NCBI GenBank assembly: GCA_016290255.1
Contig: JAEETG010000040.1
Span: forward strand, 1-5,149
Source of the DNA: Clostridia bacterium
Lineage (GTDB): Bacteria; Bacillota; Clostridia; Christensenellales; UBA1242
Direction of reading: 5' to 3'
Length of the DNA stretch: 5,149 nt
Below the pieces are notes generated by a model. That model did no database searches and was not told the origin of the DNA. It saw nothing but the letters and a program-made list of their open reading frames with translations. Position 1 is the first letter of the stretch. The number at the start of each line of letters is the position of its first letter. This document shows, piece by piece, positions 1 to 4,168 of the stretch. The position numbers were made by a program, and so were the translations under genes.

Positions 1-653
1 AGGTTTAAATACACTTTTGCATCTTCTGCTTGTTTTTTGAGTGGCTTTAGGTTGTGTTCTATTTCACTCATGATGTCTTGCATTCTTGTTATGTTGTCTT
101 TATATCTCTCTAATTTTCTTTCAGCTTCTTCTTTTCTTATCTTAAACTTTGCAATTCCAGCAGCTTCTTCAAATATTGCACGCCTATTTTCAGGTTTACT
201 GTTGATGATTTCTTCAACTTTTCCCTGCCCTATGATTGAATAACCGTCACGAGCAATTCCGCTGTCGTGCAAAAGGTTTGTGATGTCTTTTAAAAGGCAT
301 GGTGACCTGTTAAGTTGATATTCTCTTTCACCAGAACGGTATAGTTTTCTTGTTAAAACAACTTCATCATAATCGGTGTTAAAAAGTTTTTGAGCGTTGT
401 CGAAAACAAGTGAAACTTCACAAAAAGAAAGCCCCTTTCTGTTTTGACTTCCTTTAAAGATGACATCTTGCATATTTGAACCTCTTAGGTTCTTGGCGCT
501 TTGTTCTCCAAGCACCCAACGAATTGCGTCACCAACATTACTTTTTCCACAACCGTTTGGTCCAACTATTGCTGTTATTCCTGGGTTGAAATCAACCTTA
601 AGTTTATCCGCAAATGATTTAAAACCACTCACTTCCAATCGTTTGAAACTCAT
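1..653 (-). CDS. smc: Chromosome segregation SMC protein, N-terminal head (partial, cut by window edge)
   Basis: This is the first 217 codons of SMC, the ATPase core of the condensin complex that, with ScpA and ScpB, organises and segregates the nucleoid. The translation begins MSFKRLEVSGFKSFAD, a typical SMC opening. The Walker A motif GPNGCGKSN lies at residues 31-39; many family members have Ser where this one has Cys35. The R-loop region NLRGSNMQDVIF follows at about 55-66. The Q-loop region GQGKVEEIINSKPENRR is at about 142-158 and leads into FEEAAGI. From about residue 168 the chain becomes charged and helical, which is the start of the coiled-coil arm. The hinge, second arm and C-terminal head with Walker B lie beyond position 1. 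The ATG at 653-651 overlaps the rnc stop as ATGA, and AAGGGG at 664-659 is a good ribosome binding site 5 nt upstream. No in-frame stop occurs before the edge. It is translationally coupled to rnc, the usual partner. Confidence 0.97.
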   Translation of the reverse strand, partial: MSFKRLEVSGFKSFADKLKVDFNPGITAIVGPNGCGKSNVGDAIRWVLGEQSAKNLRGSNMQDVIFKGSQNRKGLSFCEVSLVFDNAQKLFNTDYDEVVLTRKLYRSGEREYQLNRSPCLLKDITNLLHDSGIARDGYSIIGQGKVEEIINSKPENRRAIFEEAAGIAKFKIRKEEAERKLERYKDNITRMQDIMSEIEHNLKPLKKQAEDAKVYLN

Positions 654-1348
654 ATTAACCCCTTATCTTTTAATGTTTTTTTCGCCACTTCCATTTCTGC
701 CACCTTTTTTGATGTGCTGGTTGCAATTGCTCCCACTTCACCACTGATGACAATTTGGATGGTATATTCCCGTTCGTGAGGTTTTCCCTCTTGTTTTATA
801 AGTTTGTAAGAAACTTTTTTGCCAGCATGTTGCATTGCTTCTTGAAGCATGGACTTATAGTCCTTTGTTGCAACAACTTTCTTTTTTGCGTTATTTTTGT
901 CTATTCCAAGTTTGTTTAGACACCACCCACAAGCGGTGTGAAAGTTGGAATCCAAAAATATTGCACCCAAAATGGCTTCGAACAAATCTGCTTTAACGCT
1001 GTGAAGGTTTCTTAGTTCATCACTTCCGCCCTCAGCCACACGCAAATATTCTTTTAGGCGCATTTTGTCTATCACCTTTGACAAGTTTTCTTCATCAACA
1101 AGATTGCTTCGCATCTTGCTCAAAACGCCTTCGCGTTCACCAAAATTTTTGTATAAAAACTCAGCAACAGTAACCCCCAAAACAGCGTCACCCAAAAACT
1201 CCAGCCTTTGATTGCTCTCGCAACCATAGGTGTTTGCAAAAGTTGTGTGAGTGAGCGCTGTTTCCAAAAGAGATTTGTCTGAAAACTGATAACCAAGCTT
1301 CTTTTCTATTTCAGCAAAAGGAGGCGTTATTTTTGTTTTCTCAATCAT
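650..1348 (-). CDS. rnc: Ribonuclease III
   Basis: RNase III is a homodimeric, Mg-dependent endonuclease that cleaves double-stranded RNA, including the precursor stems of 16S and 23S rRNA and structured mRNAs. The 232-residue protein has the normal length and two-domain order. The signature QRLEFLGDAV is at residues 47-56, with Glu50 and Asp54 matching the catalytic E41/D45 of the E. coli enzyme. Glu73 (EREGVLSKMR) matches E65. Asp121 and Glu124 (VKADLFEAILGA) match the metal ligands D114 and E117. The active site is therefore complete. The dsRNA-binding domain runs from about 163 to 230, with GKPHEREYTI at 188-197 and the closing helix SKKVAEMEVAKK at 213-224. The ATG at 1348 sits 4 nt after the plsX stop. 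Its ribosome binding site GAGG (1361-1358) lies inside the last plsX codons, 9 nt upstream. The stop TGA overlaps the smc start. It is a middle gene of a plsX-rnc-smc unit. Confidence 0.97.
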   Translation of the reverse strand: MIEKTKITPPFAEIEKKLGYQFSDKSLLETALTHTTFANTYGCESNQRLEFLGDAVLGVTVAEFLYKNFGEREGVLSKMRSNLVDEENLSKVIDKMRLKEYLRVAEGGSDELRNLHSVKADLFEAILGAIFLDSNFHTACGWCLNKLGIDKNNAKKKVVATKDYKSMLQEAMQHAGKKVSYKLIKQEGKPHEREYTIQIVISGEVGAIATSTSKKVAEMEVAKKTLKDKGLI

Positions 1349-1352
1349 TTTT

Positions 1353-2444
1353 TTATGCCTCGTTTTGTTGTTTTATTTCTGTTTGCACCGCTTTAGTTAA
1401 CACTTTGTCGGTTTCAGCCTTTTCTTGCAAGTGATCCATGCTTTGCATGTTTTCAAATTCTTTTTCAATCACTGACAAGATGTTGCTTTGTCCAACAGCC
1501 ATTGCTTGTTCAATTGCAGCCAAAAATCCTTTTGCTTTTGTTGAACCGTGTGCTTTTATCACAACACCTTTTGTTCCCAACAAAACAGAACCGCCAAATC
1601 CCTCATAGTCAAATTTTTTCTTAAGGTCTTTTATTTTGCTTTTCATCAAAAGACCACCAATTTTGGACAAAAATCCACTCATGATTGCACTCTTTATTTC
1701 ATTCATGAGCATTTTGAGTGCCCCCTCTGTTGATTTGAGCAAAACATTTCCGCTAAACCCATCTGCAACAATTATATCATAATCCCCACTTAAAAACTCT
1801 CTTGCTTCCATGTTTCCAACAAAATTTATTGGAAGTTGTTTCAAAAGCGGATAAACTTCTTTGGTTAGTTCATTTCCTTTTGCCTCTTCAACTCCAACAT
1901 TTAAAAGAGCAACTCTTGGTTTTTGAACCCCTAAAACTTTGTTCATATAAACGTGAGCAAGCATTGCAAATTGAACCAAGTTGATTGGTTTTGCATCCAT
2001 ATTTGCTCCACTATCAACCAAAATGGCAGGAGTTCCTTTTGCTGTTGGAAGAACAGGTGCCAAAACTGGCCTGTTGATTCCTTTGATTCTTCCAAGTTTC
2101 AACACTGCAGCGGATAAAAGTGCTCCTGTGCTTCCAGCAGACACAAAGGCAGAATATTCATCTGGTTTTGCCTTTAGTTCTTCTATTGCCCTCACAATTG
2201 AACTATCTTTTTTTGTTCGAATTGCTTCAACTGGGGCTTCGTCACAGCCAATAACCTCTCTTGCATCAATTATATCTAGCCTTGCCTGATCATATTTTTT
2301 CCCAACCAAGTTATCTTGGATTATCTCAGCCTTTCCTACCAAAGTGATTTTCAAGTCCTTGTGTTTGAAAAGAGCAAGCAAACTTGCATTAACAATTTCT
2401 TCTGGTGCGTTGTCGCCGCCAAATGCATCAACTAAAATTTTCAT
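1353..2444 (-). CDS. plsX: Phosphate acyltransferase PlsX (acyl-ACP:phosphate transacylase)
   Basis: PlsX converts acyl-ACP plus phosphate to acyl-phosphate, the donor used by membrane acyltransferase PlsY in the first step of phospholipid synthesis; it acts at the cytoplasmic face of the membrane. Family motifs in order: DAFGGDNAP at residues 6-14 (usually DAMGGD, here Phe), SAGSTGA at 102-108, LVDSGAN at 142-148, NVGVEEAKGN at 182-191, DGFSGN at 228-233, GGSVLLG at 284-290 and HGST at 299-302. I chose the ATG at 2444, giving 363 residues. GGTGG at 2457-2453 lies 8 nt upstream, and MKILVDAFGGD is the normal family start. The frame also offers GTG at 2456 and ATG at 2450, but GTG at 2456 falls within the ribosome binding site. 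The protein is about 30 residues longer than B. subtilis PlsX because of a charged C-terminal tail (about 327-363). It heads a plsX-rnc-smc unit, 108 nt after rpmF. No fabD, fabG or acpP follows it. Confidence 0.96.
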   Translation of the reverse strand: MKILVDAFGGDNAPEEIVNASLLALFKHKDLKITLVGKAEIIQDNLVGKKYDQARLDIIDAREVIGCDEAPVEAIRTKKDSSIVRAIEELKAKPDEYSAFVSAGSTGALLSAAVLKLGRIKGINRPVLAPVLPTAKGTPAILVDSGANMDAKPINLVQFAMLAHVYMNKVLGVQKPRVALLNVGVEEAKGNELTKEVYPLLKQLPINFVGNMEAREFLSGDYDIIVADGFSGNVLLKSTEGALKMLMNEIKSAIMSGFLSKIGGLLMKSKIKDLKKKFDYEGFGGSVLLGTKGVVIKAHGSTKAKGFLAAIEQAMAVGQSNILSVIEKEFENMQSMDHLQEKAETDKVLTKAVQTEIKQQNEA

Positions 2445-2468
2445 AATCATTTCCACCGCGTTTATAAT

Positions 2469-2490
2469 TTATGGTTTAAGTTTACCATAA
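2469..2490. promoter_or_regulatory. Inverted repeat over the putative plsX promoter (candidate operator)
   Basis: The 22-bp repeat has perfect 7-bp arms, TTATGGT and ACCATAA, separated by 8 bp. It ends 24 nt before the chosen plsX start and covers the proposed -10 element, a position that suits a repressor. It does not match the FapR consensus as I remember it (TTAGTACC-type arms), so no regulator is named. In RNA it could instead form a 7-bp hairpin in the leader. The repeat is plainly visible; the operator role is inferred. Confidence 0.45.
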
Positions 2491-2507
2491 CCGGCCAGTT
2501 AAAGCAA
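2479..2507 (-). promoter_or_regulatory. Candidate promoter for plsX-rnc-smc
   Basis: On the minus strand, TTGCTT (2507-2502) is followed by a 17-nt spacer and TAAACT (2484-2479). The two bases TG, one base before TAAACT, give an extended -10. Both hexamers are only partial matches (3/6 and 4/6), so this is weak. Support comes from its place after a probable terminator, its exact spacing, and the overlap of the -10 with an inverted repeat. Transcription would start near 2472, giving a leader of about 28 nt. Confidence 0.4.
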
Positions 2508-2509
2508 GC

Positions 2510-2534
2510 AAAATGGCGTGTTTTCACGCATTTT
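2510..2534 (-). terminator. Second hairpin in the rpmF-plsX gap, possible weak terminator or attenuator
   Basis: GCGTG (2516-2520) pairs with CACGC (2525-2529) across a 4-nt loop. After one bulged base (2515), AAAAT (2510-2514) pairs with ATTTT (2530-2534). In the minus-strand transcript the 3' arm ends in UUUU and is followed by GCUUGCUUU, a broken U tract. It could be a weak second terminator behind the rpmF one, a read-through regulator, or an RNase III or 3'-end-protecting stem. The stem is clear; the role is inferred. Confidence 0.5.
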
Positions 2535-2537
2535 AAC

Positions 2538-2566
2538 AAAAAAAAGAAGAGATTATTTCTCTTCTT
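2538..2566 (-). terminator. Probable intrinsic terminator of rpmF, with the stop codon in its loop
   Basis: In the minus-strand transcript AAGAAGAGA (2566-2558) pairs perfectly with UCUCUUCUU (2552-2544) around a 5-nt loop, AAUAA. A run of six U follows (2543-2538), continuing the UU of the stem. The loop contains the rpmF UAA stop, so the 5' arm encodes the last codons of L32. The stem has only three G-C pairs, so termination is probably partial. Ribosomes ending at the stop codon would cover the 5' arm, so termination could depend on translation of rpmF. Confidence 0.6.
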
Positions 2567-2753
2567 CTTTCTTCTGTTTCTCTTGAGCAAGAATTTCTTT
2601 TCCATCATAGTAACCACACTTTTTACATACTCTGTGGTTAAGTTTTGGTTCGTGGCATCTTGGGCATTCTGAAATTGATGGTCCAGAAATTTTCCAATTT
2701 GCAAATCTTGAATGTTTTCTTGCTTTAGAGGTTCTTGATTTAGGCGTTGCCAT
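2553..2753 (-). CDS. rpmF: 50S ribosomal protein L32, zinc-binding form
   Basis: L32 is a small protein of the large ribosomal subunit. The 66-residue product begins MATPKSRTSKARKHSRFANW, the conserved basic L32 N-terminus. It continues into a zinc ribbon with CPRC (Cys30, Cys33) and CKKC (Cys43, Cys46), followed by GYYDGKEI. With all four cysteines it is the C+ type, needing zinc, not the cysteine-free paralogue made under zinc starvation. The tail EKQKKEEEK is highly charged, and its DNA forms one arm of the terminator hairpin. The ATG at 2753 is chosen because GGAGGT (2766-2761) lies 7 nt upstream and the family starts with MA(V/T)PK. The in-frame TTG at 2768 lies upstream of that site and is not the start. 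L32 is often encoded just before plsX, as here, but the DUF177 (YceD-like) gene that commonly precedes rpmF is missing. Confidence 0.97.
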   Translation of the reverse strand: MATPKSRTSKARKHSRFANWKISGPSISECPRCHEPKLNHRVCKKCGYYDGKEILAQEKQKKEEEK

Positions 2754-2782
2754 AGGTTTGACCTCCAAAAATAATATTTATA

Positions 2783-2797
2783 TGTAAAAATTTTACA
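2783..2797. promoter_or_regulatory. 7-1-7 palindrome at the predicted rpmF transcription start
   Basis: TGTAAAA-A-TTTTACA is a perfect 7-1-7 inverted repeat covering the region where the rpmF transcript should begin. This spacing is shared by Fur, Zur and PerR boxes of Bacillota, but the arm sequence is not a consensus I recognise. In such A+T-rich DNA a palindrome of this kind can arise by chance, so the operator role is speculative. Confidence 0.3.
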
Positions 2798-2802
2798 GGT
2801 TA

Positions 2803-2831
2803 AGTATATATTATATTTTGTGTTTTGTCAA
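2803..2831 (-). promoter_or_regulatory. Strong sigma-A-type promoter of rpmF
   Basis: On the minus strand, a perfect -35 TTGACA (2831-2826) is followed by a 17-nt spacer and the -10 TATACT (2808-2803, 5/6). The upstream stretch at about 2832-2860 is almost pure A+T and resembles an UP element, as expected for a ribosomal protein gene. Transcription would start near 2796, giving a leader of about 43 nt before the rpmF ATG. Confidence 0.85.
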
Positions 2832-2861
2832 TAATTTTTCATAATAATAAAATAAAAAAAG

Positions 2862-2891
2862 TTGTTATTTTGGTTTTTGCCACTATTTAAT
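2862..2891 (+). promoter_or_regulatory. Candidate distal promoter for tmcAL
   Basis: TTGTTA (2862-2867, 4/6 match to -35), an 18-nt spacer and TTTAAT (2886-2891, 5/6 match to -10) point towards tmcAL. Start near 2898 would give a leader of about 38 nt with the ribosome binding site inside it. This is an A+T-rich region, so weak matches are expected by chance. Confidence 0.4.
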
Positions 2892-2919
2892 TGCTTTTAG
2901 CCATTTTTTTTGCTATGAT
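2891..2919 (+). promoter_or_regulatory. Candidate proximal promoter for tmcAL (extended -10)
   Basis: TGCTATGAT (2911-2919) is an extended -10, 17 nt after TTGCTT (2891-2896, 3/6). Transcription would begin near 2926, leaving only about 10 nt of leader with GAGGTG at its extreme 5' end. That is unusually short, so the distal candidate may be the real one, or both may be used. Confidence 0.4.
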
Positions 2920-2935
2920 TTTTTTGAGGTGAATT

Positions 2936-4141
2936 ATGAAAATTTGTGCGATGATTGCTGAATTCAACCCATTTCACATGGGACACAAAAAGATTGTTGA
3001 AAGAGCCAAAAAAGAAACTGGTGCAGACTTTTTCTTTTGTTTTATGGGGCAAAACTTTAGTGAACGTGGTGAGCCAGCCATCATCGACAAGCAATTTAGG
3101 GCTCAAATGGCAATCAATGGCGGTTTTGATGCCGTTTTTGAAATCCCAAATGCTTTAACCATTTTAAACGCCGAAATGTTTGCTAGCCTTACTGTTAAGG
3201 CTGTTTTATCTTTCCCTCACATCACTCACCTAGTTTTTGGAAGTGAATGCGGAAAAATTACGCCAATTTTGGAACTTGCAAAATTTTTGATTGACGAACC
3301 AAAATGCTTTAAAGAATCTTTAAAAAAATATCTTCAAGAGGGCTACTCACTAAACATTTGCAAGCAAAAAGCATTGGAAGAAGTTGTTGACAATAATCTT
3401 TTCAAGTTTTCAGACCCAAAAACAACAAAAACACTCCTAACACTTCCAAACAACATTTTGGCCGTTGAATACACTAAAGTTTTGTTAAAGGAAAACTCAA
3501 AAATTATTCCAATAACCTTTAAACGCGAAAAAGGTAGTGCAACCGAAATTAGAACGCTTTGCCACAATGGAAAACTAAATGAGGCAAAAGATATGCTGGG
3601 CAATTTTGGATATGAAGTGTTTACAAAGGCACAACAGAAACAAAATTTTCCAAATATTGCTCTTTTTGAAAACATAAAACTCCTAAGCACTCGGCTAAAT
3701 GATTTCGATATGAAAAACATCATTGACATCAGCGAAGGATTGGACAAAAAAATATTTAATGAAGCACTAAATAGCACAAACTATCAAGATTTTTTAACAA
3801 AAGCAACAAGCAAGCGTTATGGCAAAAACAGAATTGAAAGAATTATGCTTTCTTATGCTTTGAAAATAGACAAAAAAGTTGTTGAAAACACCCTTAAAAG
3901 AAAGGCTATTCCATACCTAAAAGTTGTTATAATCAAAAAGAATAAAAGGCTTATGCAAGAAGCCCAAAAATCAAGCTCAAAAATCATTTTAAGAAAAACT
4001 GATGCAGATGCAATTTTGAAAACAAATAAACTTGCAAAAGAGTTAAACGAAATTGACAACAAGTGTGAAATGCTTTATTCACTGTTAACTCAAAAAAAGC
4101 CAAACAAAAATAATATTTATGTTAAAACTGAATTTATATAA
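2936..4141 (+). CDS. tmcAL: tRNA(Met) cytidine acetate ligase TmcAL (YlbM family)
   Basis: TmcAL forms N4-acetylcytidine at the wobble base C34 of elongator tRNA-Met, using ATP and acetate. The 401-residue length is normal for the family. The nucleotidyltransferase-like N-terminus shows AEFNPFHMGH at residues 8-17, with the HxGH nucleotide-binding motif at 14-17. Next come MGQNFSERGEPAIIDK at 37-52, the GGFDAVFEIP segment at 62-71 and FGSE at 101-104. NNILAVEYTK (172-181) and SATEIR (201-206) are further family blocks. The C-terminal domain has SEGLDKKI (266-273), KRYGKNRIERI (293-303) and PYLKVVIIKK (326-335). The ATG at 2936 follows GAGGTG (2926-2931). The gene is divergent from rpmF, an arrangement I recall for ylbM in Bacillus, and converges on the U32 gene. 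The tail after about 385 is lysine/asparagine rich and less conserved. No truncation or frameshift is seen. Confidence 0.93.
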   Translation: MKICAMIAEFNPFHMGHKKIVERAKKETGADFFFCFMGQNFSERGEPAIIDKQFRAQMAINGGFDAVFEIPNALTILNAEMFASLTVKAVLSFPHITHLVFGSECGKITPILELAKFLIDEPKCFKESLKKYLQEGYSLNICKQKALEEVVDNNLFKFSDPKTTKTLLTLPNNILAVEYTKVLLKENSKIIPITFKREKGSATEIRTLCHNGKLNEAKDMLGNFGYEVFTKAQQKQNFPNIALFENIKLLSTRLNDFDMKNIIDISEGLDKKIFNEALNSTNYQDFLTKATSKRYGKNRIERIMLSYALKIDKKVVENTLKRKAIPYLKVVIIKKNKRLMQEAQKSSSKIILRKTDADAILKTNKLAKELNEIDNKCEMLYSLLTQKKPNKNNIYVKTEFI

Positions 4142-4168
4142 AAAAGAACCAAATTTTTGGTTCTTTTT
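4141..4168. terminator. Bidirectional intrinsic terminator between convergent genes
   Basis: AAAAAGAACCAAA (4141-4153) pairs perfectly with TTTGGTTCTTTTT (4156-4168), a 13-bp stem with a 2-nt nominal loop that will open to about 4-6 nt. The U run on the 3' arm serves tmcAL on the plus strand. On the minus strand the same element ends in a U run that serves the U32 gene. It touches both stop codons (TAA at 4139-4141 and at 4169-4167), so the convergent genes share a single terminator in a 25-bp gap. Confidence 0.88.

Noticed and set aside
37..747. Plus-strand open frames opposite smc and the end of rnc
   Set aside because: They are shadows of the conserved SMC head and RNase III frames, with no start signals of their own.
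1981..2289. Plus-strand open frame of 102 codons opposite plsX
   Set aside because: It is antisense to the conserved PlsX core, which explains its open frame; no ribosome binding site or recognisable domain.
2448..2456. GTG at 2456 or ATG at 2450 as the plsX start
   Set aside because: GTG at 2456 lies inside the GGTGG ribosome binding site, ATG at 2450 is too close to it, and the family N-terminus begins at the ATG at 2444.
2462..2704. Minus-strand open frame of 80 codons covering rpmF and the gap after it
   Set aside because: It lies in another frame of rpmF, has a lysine/phenylalanine low-complexity stretch that comes from the terminator region, and shows no family resemblance; L32 in the other frame is unmistakable.
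2849..2871. AAAATAA / TTATTTT inverted repeat in the divergent intergenic region
   Set aside because: The stem is A-T only with a 9-nt loop in an almost pure A+T stretch; likely chance within the UP-element-like sequence.
3343..3777. Minus-strand open frame of 144 codons opposite tmcAL
   Set aside because: Antisense to a well-conserved gene; the hydrophobic Ser/Phe-rich composition is what the complement of lysine/glutamate-rich A+T-rich coding sequence gives.
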